A stretch of 64,000 nt of DNA, from assembly GCA_021397835.1 (NCBI GenBank), contig JAJFZO010000695.1, forward strand, positions 930,001-994,000, in the 5' to 3' direction. How positions within the stretch are numbered: position 1 is the stretch's first letter; each line of letters starts with the position of its first letter. The notes below the pieces were generated by a model, which saw only the letters and a program-made list of their open reading frames with translations, did no database searches and was not told the DNA's origin. Positions 24,531-36,760 of the stretch are shown here, piece by piece. The DNA is from Moringa oleifera (taxonomy: Eukaryota; Streptophyta; Magnoliopsida; Brassicales; Moringaceae). Both the position numbers and the translations under genes were made by a program.

Positions 24531-25740
24531 ATGGGTAACAAATGGACTTTCAAGGTCAAGTACCATGCTGATGGTACCATTGAATGTCATAAAGTGAGAT
24601 TGGTTACAAAAGGCTTTCAACAACATCAAGGTATCAATGTCTATCAAACTTTCAATCCAATCATAAAATCTTGCATAATTAGACTATTGTTATCTATTTT
24701 CTTATCTAAAAGGTAGCACGTTCATCAATTAGATGTCCATAATGCATTTCTAAATGGCATTTTACATGAAATAATCTACATGCTCTAACCTGAAAGTTTC
24801 ATTGACCCCATTAGACCATATCATGTCTATGAATTATGTAAACCCATTTATGGTCTTAAGCAGGCCCTCTAAGTCCTATTTCAAAGCTTAAAGCATTACC
24901 TTTAACAATGGAGATTCCTTTATTCCTCAGCAAGCCCATCCTTGTTTTACTATAGCAGTAACCAACGCTATCTTTACATCTTTATATAGGTCGATGATAT
25001 ATTTGTCATAGGTAATAATAATTCCTCATTCATTCAGACAATCATCTCTAACTTAAATAGTTACTTTGCACTCAAAACCCTTGGTTCTTTCCACTTTTTC
25101 TTAGACATTCAAGCTCATAAAAATTCTTAAGGCTTTTTTCTCCACTAAACCAAATACCTTATTGATCTTTTCTTTACCTACTAATTTCATCACTCTAAGC
25201 CCTATATAACTCCTATGACCACTAGTTAGCCACTGTTCTCCCAATCCAACTCACCTTTCCTTAGTCCTATTTTCTATTATCAACTACTTAGAGCACTATA
25301 ATATCTACCTTTACTGCATTGACATCTCTTATGTTGTTAACAAATTAAGCCAATTCAAGTATTCACTACCTTGAAACGTTGGCTTGTTTGTAAAAAGTTG
25401 CTTTGATGTGTTTGGGGAAGCATTGGGTATGGACTTAACTTCTAACTCACAAACAAATTCCCACTTATTAATTTCCCTGATGTTGATTGGGTCTGTTGTC
25501 TAGACAGTCATAAGCTCATCAGTGAATATTGTGTCTTTCTCGACAATAACTTAGTGCCTTAGAGCTTTATGAAACAACAAATGGTCACCCTGTTTAATAC
25601 TAAATCAAAGTATCGAGCTTTAACTTATGTCGATACTAAGCTCACATAGATCGAGGTGCTTTTTCAAGCAAAAAAACTTCTTTTTGATCATTAGGTGATA
25701 CTCCAGTTGACAATCAAGGCACCACTACTCTTGTTATGAA
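24531..25740 (+). pseudogene. copia-2 reverse transcriptase and RNase H remnant
   Basis: GNKWTFKVKYHADGTIECHK and KVRLVTKGFQQHQGINVYQT are the RVT_2 start. HQLDVHNAFLNGILHE carries the first catalytic Asp at about 24732. VDDIFVIGN (about 24990) is the Y/F-VDD catalytic box. ALKTLGSFHFFLDIQAH follows, and the RNase H part is near 25480-25730 (DNNLVP, KYRALTYVDTKLT). About a dozen in-frame stops are scattered along it. Confidence 0.85.
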
Positions 25741-25951
25741 TCCTGTATATCATTATTGGATGAAGCATATAGAAATTAACCTTTACTTTGTTCAAAATTT
25801 CATAGTTATTAGTCACTTTAAGAACAATTATGTTTCATCAATCAAGCAAATCATCGACATACTAATGAAACCCTTTCCAGTGATAAGATTTGGGCATCTT
25901 TAAAGCAAACTTGGGGTAGCATTAAGTTCCCTGATCTCATTTGAGGGGGGA

Positions 25952-26010
25952 TGTTGAAGCATAAAATAATCGGCTATCATAGTGGGCTAAAGCATTCTTA
26001 ATCACTTTAT
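25952..26010 (+). repeat. copia-2 3' LTR, first part
   Basis: TGTTGAAGCATAAAATAATC directly follows the G-rich polypurine tract. It matches the first 59 bp of the 5' LTR up to CACTTTAT, where the gypsy insertion begins. Confidence 0.85.
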
Positions 26011-28745
26011 CGATTCTCGAATTTTACCTTCATTGAAATCTAGAATCAGAGATGTCACTTTTAGTATGCAAACAAAAAAATGACAACGTCACTTTCAAAA
26101 AAGACTATGCAAATAATGTTAGTTGAAAGAAAAATTGAATCGGAGAAGGAGAATCTAGTAGGCGACCTCCCAGATGTGAAAAGTAGAGTGTTAAGACTCT
26201 CATTTTACAATTTTGACACTCTTCCCAATAAGAATCTACCAGTGACCAAGAAAACTAAATGAGAATGCACTCTAGCTATCTAAGCATCACTAAAAAAGGC
26301 ATACATAAATAAAGTCTTTTTGCTCTTCATTAAAGTTTGCTTAGAGGTAGTTTAAAGCTCAAAAAGGGTAACATCATTACCATAATTTTAGTTAAGATAA
26401 GTCCACTGGTTAATCTTAGGAGGAATTCTATTTTAGAGCACTCAAAAATATGATTATCTCCAATGCTTTACTGCCTTTGGGAGATCAAAAGCAAAAAATG
26501 AAAGCATCTTGAAGGAGAAATATCAAAATCTCTTTCCTTTAGCTCAAAAAATCTGGAAAACACTATAAGTGATAATTCTGTGATTCCTAAATATAAACAA
26601 CCAACATAGAAAGTAATTAAGATTCTCTAGGAACTAGCTGAGACAGTGATAACTTGTAATTTTCACAAATTTCTTTAAAATATTCCTCAAACACATAGAG
26701 AGCCTACAAAGGCAAGGTTCCCGTAAGCTCTTATAATCTTAACTAAATCCTTATTAGTAATTATTAAAAGGTCTATGCATTCCATAATAGTTATAATGCA
26801 TAAGAGGAAAAAAGTAAAAAAAGTAAAATTTACCTATAGAGAGAAAGAGCTTTATTGTAAGAAAATGATAGTCGCCTTAAGAGAATCCATAGAGATTAGA
26901 GGAAATAAAGGGTGGTTTCTAAAGTAGAAGAAGAAAGAAGACTATAAGAAAAATTCGATAGAGTGAAAAGGAAACACTTTAAAAAAGAATTAACTGTTAG
27001 GGGAGAGTTATCATGAAGAATAATGTATTCGAAAGCGACACTGTTGATGTGCCATAATGGGGTGGGGTGCCCCTACTGACGAAGTAAAAGTAGTCATTAA
27101 TAATGGATGGAGCAACTAATGTGGTAGGGGGATCCAATTGGCAGGGTGCTAGTGGACGACACTGATGAAATGGCAGGTTAAAATTGCACCCACTTAACCT
27201 TCATTAATTGCCATGGTAGGATGTTAGTGAGCGACTTCAATGACATGGTAGAGTAAAGCTTCATTGCTTATCCTTCAGTAATGGATGTGAGATGACATCC
27301 TTCGACAATATTACCACATCTGTCTAAAGCATGATAAGGCAGTGACATGGTTGGGAAGTACTAACTTGGTGGTAGATGAATGGAAGGAAACTTACTTAAG
27401 CAGCATAAACTTCACATGTGGCAACAGGCCTACTAATGTGGTAGTCTGTACGAAGGCAGCTCACTTTGTAGATTAGTTTAAGCAGAATTCTTTGGCCAAA
27501 AAACAAGTTTTAGGTCAAAAATCTTATAGAGAAAGTCGACATGTTAGTAAAACTAAAGATTATTGCAAAAAACTAGAATCAAGTTTAGGTTCAAGAAGAT
27601 TAAGCCATATGATGGTAACTGCTGAATAGATCTATTCTTAACCTATTTAGATTAGAATAAATAGAATTAAGGATGTTGTTAAACCTAGATAAGGCCAAAG
27701 AGTTAGAAAATCAACTTAGAATTAGCAAGTGCACTCCGATAAAGTCTCGAAAAACCTCTCAATATGAAGTCAAATCTACTGAGCCTAAATGTAGAGGTTG
27801 CCTAAGTGCACAACATTTTATTGATCTGCTTGCCATTTGCTGCTAACCTACGTTAATAAAAGTCTATAACTAGCTGCTGGAATCTATAGTTAGAATGATT
27901 TATAAGCATTGGCATCATTCGCACTCATTCACAGATTCACATTCAGCCACACAGAAGAAAATAAGCTCTTTCTTGCACCTACAAACACTCACAGATCTTT
28001 TAGAAAAATTTCTCTTTATAGTTTCATTTGTTTTTGTAAAAGTTTCTGTTTCTAATCAAAAGAGTTTTTATTCAAAATTTTGTATCCACTTATATTGGAG
28101 AAGGGAAGAAATCTATGAAAAGAGTAGGGATTCTTTAAGAAGTACCAAAACTATTATCTTGAATTTACAGTACATTAGTCATTTTCTTGAATAAAATTAA
28201 TTAAGTTAGATATCATTAGATTTTTGTTAAAATATATGTTTTCATCCTTCAATATTTATAGTCATATCATGTTATAAGAATAAATTGTTTTCATAAACAA
28301 ATATTTGTTTTAGAAATATATTTTATAAAATACTATATATATAGTTTTTAACCCATGTTTTAAAGAGGAATGAGGATAAGCAATTCTATATATATAGTTT
28401 TTAACCTATGTCTTAGAGAAGAATGAGGATAAGCAAATTCTCCTTAAAAAGATGTTTTGTATATCAAGATGAAACAAGTATGAAATGCTAAGTACTTTAA
28501 CCAAAATATCACTCTAAAAATATTTTTTTAAAATAAAAAAGGTATAATTTTTGGGTGTTTTAGGGGTGTTAATCCTTCTTTAAGTGTAACCAACTCTTGG
28601 ATCCAGAATTTCATTTTTTTTTAAAAAAAAAAATCATTTAGTCTTACCATAAGTTAGTGGCCAGTCACATCTTAAAAGATTGATAGAAACTCCTAATATT
28701 TTCTCATGATGCGAGTTTTTTTATTGAACATTGATTGTGATAAGT
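26011..28745 (+). repeat. Presumed 5' LTR of the nested TAT-like element
   Basis: The left end is fixed by the break in the copia-2 LTR and the right end by the primer-binding site. The last 450 bp (about 28290-28745) match 31390-31867, for example GTGTTAATCCTTCTTTAAGTG with ACGTTAATTCTTTCCAAGTG and TTAAAAGATTGATAGAAACTCC with TTAAAAAGATTGATGATGATT. The first 2.2 kb have no second copy in the window. Confidence 0.6.
28334..28440. repeat. 53-bp tandem duplication in the TAT-like LTR
   Basis: TATATATAGTTTTTAACC...GAGGAATGAGGATAAGCAA is present twice in a row with a period of 53 bp and a few mismatches. Confidence 0.8.
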
Positions 28746-28959
28746 AGTCGTTCTATCGGAGAATGAACCCAGATTCTTTGGTTTTCATAGAGAGTTAGGC
28801 CAAAATTTTGATTTCTTTCATGCTTTATATATATTTATACTGTATTATTCTTACTTGTTATGTTTTATTTGCTTCAATAATTATTCATAGCATGGCACAA
28901 AATATAACGTAAGCTCTAAACCCGAGCTTATCTATAGCCATGCTTTCAAAAGGAAACCT

Positions 28960-31300
28960 CTCATCTGCAAAATTGGTGAGTATTTCACTCAGATTGAACC
29001 AAGAATATGTTACTAATCTCGTATGCTATTTGTCGTCGCAATAACAACAAGATTTAAGGAGCTTTCATTAGACTTATGAAGGGAATATAGGAACCTTTGA
29101 AAGCTAATCTTTTCTCACATAACCAATAGATGTATTTGACTTAAGCTAGAGCCATGGTTAAGATTGAAAAAAAAAAAACTTAGTAAAAACACTCATGATG
29201 AATTCTTACGCTTTGCATTAGCTAAAAATTCATTTTTTTTCATGATGTATTCTTTTATTAATTTTTTAGAAATATGAGAATTTCATTGGCCCTAGTTAAT
29301 CTAAAGACATCTTATGCTGATCTAAGAAAGAACAATTAGAGAGAAGAAATGGCCTGAATTTTGAAACTATGTTACTTGTCAAAGTTAAACTAATAATAAA
29401 GAAAAATGGTCTAAGAGAAATGCCTCATTATGGGAGATAATTAATGCAGTAAACTAGAAGAAATTTAATGATGAATATGGGTATATTAGGCATTTCCTTA
29501 AGGTCCCAATGGAAGATTTTCCAATTAGAGTGGCAGTCTATTTTTGGAACATTTTCCACCAGCATTTCAGTTTCGAGCATTGTGACTAGCGTTGACTTTG
29601 GAAGATTACACTTCATTGTTAGGGCTAAAGTTGGCAAAGCTTTATAAATTATACATAAGCAAAAAGAAGATCCTAGCTAAAAAGTAACTAGGAAACCTTT
29701 GAATGATATATAAAGTGAAGCCAAAAAAAGTTATTCATCATCAGGGAACCCTTAGCTACGCAATGTAAGAGTTCCTTTCCCCTTACATTAAAGAGCACAT
29801 AATCGAAGAGGTAAGAAGGAAAGGTATAGCATTAGCCATCTATGGCTTCTAATATTCCCTAAAGTGCAAGGCCAAGTAAAAGTTCGCTGGTGGACTTTTT
29901 GATGGCATATCTTCACAGTGCAAATCCAATTTCAGTAATATTAGTAAAAACTTTTACTCTTTACATGGCTGAAAAGCCATCTCAGAATGAAGAGAAAAAT
30001 ATCCAAAATTTATATGCATTTAATAGGGACATTTCATTGAGGAAATCAAAATGAAAACACAACCATGTATGAGGGGGCAAAAAACTTATCTAGCCTGATA
30101 GAAGAACAGATGCAATGGATAACACCTTGGATCTCATACGAAGGTATTCTATTTAAAGCATGAGAATTTTATTACGTGCCTTTGCTCAGAATATGAAGAA
30201 GTGTCAAGCACACACTACTAGCAATATTAAGGCAAATTGGTATGAAACAATGTGTGCTAGTCTTATACGAATTAGCTAGAGGAATGTTTGAATACGACGA
30301 AGCACAATCAGTAAATAAAACAGAAAAAATTAGATAAGCTTAGAAAATACCCTATCGATGCCAAAAAGCAAATAGGTGGATCGCATAATAATAACATACT
30401 CTATTTGGAAAAAGAATAGAATTTAATGAGAATGTAGTCCTACTAACATGGTTGCTTGTGATCAAAATTTTTTTCATGAAATCAAGATAGGTAGAAGCTG
30501 AATGTTTTCAAAGGGATAAAGAATCTTGAGAAGCCGAAAGATCTAACTGTAAAAAGAAACGCTGACTTTAAAATATGAGGTCTGGATTCAAGAAAAAATC
30601 ACTAGAAAAGCTTAAAAGAAAAAGAAAGAAGCCCTGTTCGAGATCAAGGAGTTAAAAAGCTTCTATATCCAAAGGTTAAATCAAAGAATGACAAGGAAAA
30701 GTGAAGGATAGTTTAAGAAATATAAGAGTTAAGAAAAGGAAAGGACTTCTTCATGAATAAAAGCATGGAGATACATAAAGAACAAAAAAGAAAAGCTAAA
30801 GCCCTACATGAGACAAAAAAAAAAAAAAAAAGATAGAACTTCAAAGGATTATCTCCGCAAATCAAGAACAACAATAAAAAAAAAAAGTTGTATCAACAAA
30901 AATAAGAAGAGAAGTATACACTTAAGTCGAATCAGCTATTAAGGATGATTGATCATTAAAGGTCAAATTAGAGAAAGCCAAAATGAATGTCGAAGTATGG
31001 AGAAACAAAGCTAAGGAAATTTGCTTTTAATGATGTCAAACCAAGAAAGATATAAACGAATGATAGAGAATCTTGATACCATGTGAATGCAACTAGAGTT
31101 AGCAACAGAAATGGCTATTTACATGTAGAAAGAGATCCATGAGCATTAGGGAAGTCTTTGACATTGGTAACTAGTATAAACAAAGGCCTTTGTAAACAAA
31201 ATATTGATGATGTATCAGAGAGTACAAGATATCTTCAACTATGGACCCAATATGAAGTATTGATTGTTTCAATAGAAATTAATGAAATTTTTTCCTTAAA
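28960..31300 (+). pseudogene. TAT-like gag remnant
   Basis: Around 29450-29640 the plus strand reads VAVYFWNIFHQHFSFEHCD and LTLEDYTSLLGLKLAKL, resembling the TAT/Ogre gag pattern (QFWDP...F...D..PTLEEYTALL). Near 31050-31240 is a coiled-coil-like stretch (ERYKRMIENLDTM, LELATEMAIYM). The frame is broken many times and the middle (30000-31000) is A-rich and unreadable. No catalytic domain follows. Confidence 0.55.
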
Positions 31301-31389
31301 AGGATGATTTTTAGCTGAGTATGTTCTGCTAAATTAAACTAAAAAGTTTTAAAAGCTTTACAGTAGGGAAAGCAAAGAAGCATTTGGTC

Positions 31390-31867
31390 ATCAAAAAAAT
31401 ATAATTCTCGTTCAAAAGCTTTACTACAAGATAATATAGAAGACTATAATACCATAATAAAGAGAATTAAAGTTGTTAATTCTTCCCAAGCGCAACTAAT
31501 ATTTTAAGTATGAAAAAAGTATTTTGGAGTAGAATGAAAGTGAGCAAGTGCAAACCACTTTCTTTTCTCTAAAAAATATTTTGGTATATTGGGATGAAGA
31601 GTGTATGAAATTTTGAGTACTTTGATCAAAATATTCCTCTAAAATTATTTTTCAAAAAATAAAAAAACAATATCAATTTTTAAGTATTTTGGAAACGTTA
31701 ATTCTTTCCAAGTGTAACTAACTCCAAGACTCAAAATTTTATTTTAAAAAAATAATTAACTTTATTTTAAATAGATGATCAATAGTACTTAAAAAGATTG
31801 ATGATGATTTTTAATATTTTGTCACGTTGTGGATTTTTTTGGTTAAAATCGTGGTTGTTTACGCACA
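31390..31867 (+). repeat. Truncated 3' LTR of the nested TAT-like element
   Basis: Matches 28290-28745 in order, ending TTTACGCACA just before copia-2 LTR sequence resumes. The first 2.2 kb expected from the 5' LTR are missing. Confidence 0.65.
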
Positions 31868-32118
31868 TCATGAAACTAATGGGCCAAAGCTCAAACATCA
31901 TTTGTGATGGCCCAAAGGCCAAACTCAACCATGCATTGTATTTAGAATTAGCCAATATACATTAACTATAAACTACAACATCATGTACAGCTAGTTTAGG
32001 ACTAATGTAAATAATGACCTAACTATAAATATAGGACGCTGGCTGCTGCACAGTATTGAGCAATTCTAAAAAATTTATTTAGAGCTAGCAGTCTTTGTCT
32101 CCACTGCACTGTCCTTTC
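31868..32118 (+). repeat. copia-2 3' LTR, second part
   Basis: From about GAAACTAATGGGCCAAAGCT to TGTCCTTTCTTTCT this continues the 5' LTR text (GGGACCAATGGGTTAAAGCC onward). Together with 25952-26010 it makes one complete LTR of about 310 bp. Confidence 0.85.
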
Positions 32119-32245
32119 TTTCTGAGGAGGCCATTAAAGTGCCCAACGTGCATCTAATTATTGTTGACCAACTCCATAAGAGAACTGCATCTCACGTTGC
32201 ACCTATCCCTCACCCTCCCAACACACCACCCCCACACCGCCGCAC

Positions 32246-32246
<1 letters not shown>

Positions 32247-32307
<61 letters not shown>
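32247..32307. repeat. Poly(C) run of 61 bases
   Basis: Sixty-one uninterrupted C residues (G on the other strand), preceded by C-rich CACC/CCGC sequence. The length is likely unstable or an assembly estimate. It lies between the end of copia-2 and the readable start of LINE-2. Confidence 0.95.
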
Positions 32308-32312
<5 letters not shown>

Positions 32313-32639
32313 TGCCACTATGCATGCATGGTGATGGGCGCCAAATACAAATTCTCTGATCAGTATTACGACTGCTAATAATCCAAAGGAGATTGAGCTA
32401 CTAAAAATCCCCAAGGCTTTTTCGAAATGGAAAAAGCTGGCCGTGGTGAAATCCTCTCCCATTCAAGATTGCAGCTTGCCTTCTTTTGATGGGAAATAGA
32501 GTAAACTGACTGATCTATATGATAAAGAAAGATAGGTTCCACAACCAAAACAACCTTGCCTCATTCCCACCGATGATTCTCCAGCTTTTTTTTTTTTCCG
32601 AATGGTAGAGGCTGGTAGCTGCCAGCCCCACCGAACACC

Positions 32640-35199
32640 ATGAGTTTTCTAGTGTGAACTTGCTGAGGTTAGGGGCCTTCGAACAGTTTAGGAGCTAACC
32701 TGGTTCGTCAGATGGTATGAACCCCTAATACTCGAGTTCAGAGATGGAATGGACACGGATCAAGCTCAGATATGATGGCTGTTTCTTCGTCAATTGTGAG
32801 GGTGAGGAGGTGGTCTGGCTTTGCTATGGAAAGATGACATCCAGCTGGATATAAAATCTTTCTCTCTCCAGCCATATAAATGCATGGGTTCATGGCCCCT
32901 CTCTAGAAATGAATGGGCGGTTCACTGGTTTCTGTGGCCATCCTCGGACTGAAACCAAATCGTAGTCAAGGGAACTCCTGAGCCAATTATCATCCCTCTC
33001 AACACTGTCGGGGTTATATGTCGACGATTTCAGCGAAATTAAAGAGTTTGAAGAGAAATCATGTGGCCGACCTCGCCCGCAAAACCAAATGGCAAATTTC
33101 CCTAATGCAATACTAGATTGTGGATTATTGACTATTCCTTTCTCGAGACCTATATTTATATGGCACCGGGGCTCAGGGGACGACATCATTCAAGAAAGGT
33201 TGGACAGGTGCTTAGCTAATTGGGATTGGTTGCAACTATTCCAAGAGAGCCATGAACGCCACCTCCCAACCTCTTCCTCAGACCATCTTTCGTCATTGTT
33301 TTTCATTGCCTCATCACAGTCAACTGCGAAACAAAGATATTTTAAATTGGTGAACATGTGGACCATTCACGAGGAATGTGAGAAGGTGGTACAGGATAGC
33401 TGGGGACAAAACCATGCTTATTCCTTAGATGGGTTGCTTCACAAAGTTCGACGTTGTCAACAAGCTCTATTAAGTAGGAATAAATCAATTTTTGGGAATG
33501 TTTACACAGCAAATATATCGAGGTCGAGATGAGTTCCGGCGATGTTTGTAGGAAAGAGAACGGGGAGTGAGAATGACTGAGATGGAACAATGCCAGCTAC
33601 ACCTGAATGAGCTTTACCAACTTGAAGAATTAATATGGTGACACAGGACAAAATCTTTGTGGCTAAAAGAGAGTGATAGGAACACCATGTATTTCCACTC
33701 AATGGCTTCTTAGAGGAGGAGAACGAACAAGATAGCTAAGACAGAGGATAAATGGGACAATTCAGTGCAATCCGAGGAGGAACTCTAGCATGTCTTCCTG
33801 GATTATTTTACAGAAATATTCACTTTTTCTAATCCACAATACATTGAGATGATATGCCAAGCTATCCAGAGTAGTGTCCTAGATAACCTACATGCCATGC
33901 TCGAACATAGGTTTTTTGCAGCAGAGATTATCAAAGCTCTTCAACAAATGGAGGCTACCAAAGGTTCTAGGAGAGATGGTTTCAATACACTGTTTTTCAG
34001 AAATACTGGAATTTGGTGGGGGTAGACATCGGTGGCATGGTTCTCAACGTGCTGAATTAGGGGATTCCTTTGCATGAGTTAAACAAGACCAATTTAATCC
34101 TAATCCCCAGGATAAAGGCACCAGTTTCACCAATAGATTTTCGCCCCATTAGCCTCTGCAACCTTTTGTACAAGATCATCTCTAAAGTATTGGCAAATCG
34201 TCTGAAAGATGTACTTCTGACAGTCATAATTGAGAACTATTCAGCCTTTAGAAAAGGTAGGATGATATTTGATAACGTCCGTGTAGCCTATGAAACTGTA
34301 CACTCTGAAAACCAGGAAGAAAGATAGTGAGGGCTGCCTTGCTCTGAAGCTTGGCAGGAGTAAGGCATACGATCACTTGGAGCGGTCGTTCCTAAAGGCT
34401 GTATTGAAACAAATGGCTTTGCCGGCCAAGTGGATAGCCACTCGTGAATTATGCCACCTTTGTATCCTATTTGGTGGTGCTTACTGGACAACAGTACGGG
34501 TCGGTGATTCCTACCAAAGGGATTGCAGCAGTGCGACCCTCTTTCCCTATATCTTTTCATTCTATGTATGGAGGGCTTTTCTTCTTTGCAGACCACAGCA
34601 GCCACAGATGGTCCTCTGAAGGGTGTATCAGCCGCTCGTAAAGCGCCGGAGCTCCACCTCTTTTCTCCGTGGATGATAGTCTCCTGTTCTGCCACGCCAA
34701 TGCAAGAGAATAGCATACTATCTTACAGGTGCTGAAGTTCTTCGAGATGGTTTTGGGTCAGGAAGTGAATATGTCAAAATCTAGGATTTTATTTAGTTCT
34801 GATGTGGGACGGAAGGTGCAAAATGCTTTGAAACAACAATTGGGTGTATCCAAACCTTTGTCCCAGGACCTATATTTGGTATTTCCTTTGCTTCTGAGAA
34901 GGAAAAGGAAGCTTGCATTTCAACGATTGAAAGAAGGGCTCCGATTGAAGCACCAAACTTCGAATACCAGATTACTCTCTCAAGCAGGACGTGGTCTGCC
35001 CCTCAGAACAGTCAACCAAGGTTCCTCGAGGAAAGTTCACTGGAAAGACTGGGACTCTCTCTGCATGTGGTGGTGGATTGGGTTTCCGTGATCTGGAGGC
35101 ATTCAAAATGGCCCTTCTAGCTAGACAGCGGTGGAGGATTATCCGAACAAAAGGCTCACTTCGCTACCAGTCTTTAAAGCCAAGTATTTTTCTATGATA
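32640..35199 (+). pseudogene. LINE-2 ORF2, N-terminal part: endonuclease and reverse transcriptase
   Basis: Endonuclease: ATGAGTTTTCTAGTG at 32640 starts an MSFLVWN.RGLG-like N-terminus with stops; then WTRIKLRYDGCFFVNC, ELLSQLSSLSTLSGLYVDDF, CGRPRPQNQMANFPNA, FIWHRGSGDDIIQERLDRCL and the SSSDH box near 33280 with the catalytic His. Reverse transcriptase: NLILIPRIKAPVSPIDFRPI (34100), then the palm with QQYGSVIPTKG, DPLSLYLFILCMEGFSSL and the catalytic box as FSVDDS near 34665. EVNMSKSRILFSS follows, then GGLGFRDLEAFKMALLARQR (35090). Frames change at several points between these blocks. Confidence 0.88.
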
Positions 35200-35219
35200 A
35201 CCCATTACAATAAATAAAA

Positions 35220-35575
35220 ATTTTAATAATAATTAAAAATAACTTTTAATGACAGTTATAAAACTATCATTTTTTGTTCATATCATTAAAGGGAAAATGT
35301 TTTAATGACAGTTTAATAATTGTCGTTAAAAAATGGTACCTTTAATGACAGTTTTAATAAAATTATCATTAAAAAAGATACTTTTAATGATAGTTCTAAT
35401 AAAACTGTCGTTAAAAAGGATGCCTTTAATGATAATTCTAATAAAATTACCATTAAAAGATGTGACAGTTTTAATAAAACTGTCGTTAAAAAGGATACCT
35501 TTAATGACAATTCTAAGATTGCCTTTAAGGACAGTCTAATAGAACTGTCATTAAAAAAGTCTATTTTTAATATTT
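35220..35575. repeat. CACTA-2 left subterminal repeats
   Basis: About eight imperfect units of TTTAATGACAGTTTTAATAA plus AACTGTCGTTAAAAA. Each is itself a near-palindrome, because TTTAATGACAGTT and AACTGTCATTAAA are complements. This gives ORFs on both strands that are only artefacts of the repeat. Confidence 0.85.
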
Positions 35576-35942
35576 TTTATTAATCAAAATAAATACAAAA
35601 TTTTTACATTCAAATTATCTAAAACCTGTATTTATAAAATTTTTATCTCTTCCACATCAACCATATACATCAATACAATTCTTTACAATTTGCAACCAAA
35701 ATTTTTCTATTATACACTTCGATACCATTCTTATTGACACCGTCATTACTTCTTTGATATTTGAAAATACTCAAAATCCAATCCAAAAAAGTAATAAAAG
35801 ATGAATAAAATAAAAAAATTTGATGTCATAATTGAACTCTATATATAAAATACATAAGTTTAAATATACATTATCATACACAATCCTAAAAATTCAACTA
35901 TACAAATCCAATAATGTTAATGTGTATAAAAATCTTCAAGGT

Positions 35943-36760
35943 TCAACTTTCTAATATGGCACTCCAAAGAAATTGTCCAACCTCCTTTCTAACTTCATAA
36001 ATATCCGATTGGGTGTAAGTATCTATGTCCACTAACTATATTTATAAAAAAAAAAGTTAGTCTAATTAAAACTTTTAATAAGCATATCAATTAATTACTT
36101 AAGTATTTACATGAGTAAATGCTTAAAAACTTACCATTTTCGCATATGAGATATTTCTATCATGTCTATCAATGATGTCCCTCAAAAATTTCATAATATA
36201 ATATCCACACTCAGTATTTGAAAGCTGATGCGGACACTACATTAAAAATTTTTAATTGTTATATTTTACAAAATAAATAAAACTAACATCACGTATAGGT
36301 TTGAATATACGTACCTTAATAAGAATACTCTTAGGAATGCGCCTATTACTTGATTTTTTGAAAACTTGGAATAATTTGAAAGAGCCGCCAATAAAAAATA
36401 ATTAATATTCTTAAGAGTAAAAAAAAATGCATACTAACATAAATATTTTCACTTATGTGAACATAAGTTGATCTAGTTCTTAATGAGAACCACGGTTTAA
36501 AGATCAAAAATATTGTACACAAAATCACGATGCTCGATAACCATCAACAGCTAGTGCTGCCTACATTATGAAAAATAAATGTTCAAAAATATTGTGAACC
36601 AAACTATTAATAATTTCAACTAGTATTATAACTTACCTCAAGTTATATGGAAATATCACTACTCCTCCATCACATTGATCTATCATTCTATTGGCTAGGT
36701 GACAAGCTTGGATGTCTATACTTATGGACATTTCATATGACAATGTTGACGGATAAGCAA
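35943..36760 (-). pseudogene. C48 (Ulp1-like) cysteine protease remnant in CACTA-2
   Basis: Two terminal exons are clear on the minus strand. Exon 36135-36236 (34 codons, GT/AG borders) reads CPHQLSNTECGYYIMKFLRD, where CGYY holds the catalytic Cys of the C48 family. The last exon, about 35943-36038, reads DIDTYTQSDIYEVRKEVGQF and ends in a stop. Upstream at 36560-36480 a decayed WQLLMVIEHRDFVYNIFD resembles the HW.L.V....V...DS His/Asp region, and 36760-36650 is another possible exon (IDIQACHLANRMIDQCDGG). In intact CACTA elements this ORF accompanies the transposase; its role there is unclear. Confidence 0.7.

Larger units (their letters stand above)
26011..31867 (+). mobile_element. TAT/Ogre-like Ty3/gypsy element nested in the copia-2 3' LTR
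   Basis: This 5.86-kb block exactly interrupts the copia-2 LTR; TTAT before and TCAT after are a likely short target duplication. A long presumed 5' LTR ends near 28745, followed by a degenerate primer-binding site (AGTCGTTCTATCGGAGAATG in the place of the tRNA-Arg type GGCGACTCCACTGGGGA). Gag-like remnants follow, and the last 0.45 kb repeats the end of the 5' LTR. No protease, reverse transcriptase or integrase is recognisable, so this is a gag-only derivative with a truncated 3' LTR. The TAT assignment rests on the primer-site type and gag style and is an inference. Confidence 0.7.
21350..32118 (+). mobile_element. Degenerate Ty1/copia retrotransposon copia-2, 3' LTR split by a gypsy element
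   Basis: A plus-strand element with 5' LTR (about 21350-21660), primer-binding site, gag, GAG-pre-integrase, integrase, reverse transcriptase, RNase H, polypurine tract (25941-25951, TTGAGGGGGGA) and a 3' LTR beginning TGTTGAAGCATAAAATAATC at 25952. That 3' LTR breaks at 26010 and resumes at 31868, with a TAT-like element inserted between. The complete domain order is present, but stops and frameshifts are frequent, so it is inactive. It is separated from copia-1 by only about 100 bp and has unrelated LTRs. Confidence 0.88.

Noticed and set aside
32154..32462. Minus-strand ORF with a long poly-glycine tract
   Set aside because: It exists only because of the 61-C homopolymer; the real coding remnant nearby is LINE ORF2 on the plus strand.
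34288..34716. 142-codon minus-strand ORF
   Set aside because: Shadow of the LINE-2 reverse transcriptase read on the wrong strand; no similarity of its own.
35313..35583. Overlapping ORFs with repeated Leu/Ser/Asn/Lys text on both strands
   Set aside because: Produced by the palindromic CACTA-2 subterminal repeats.
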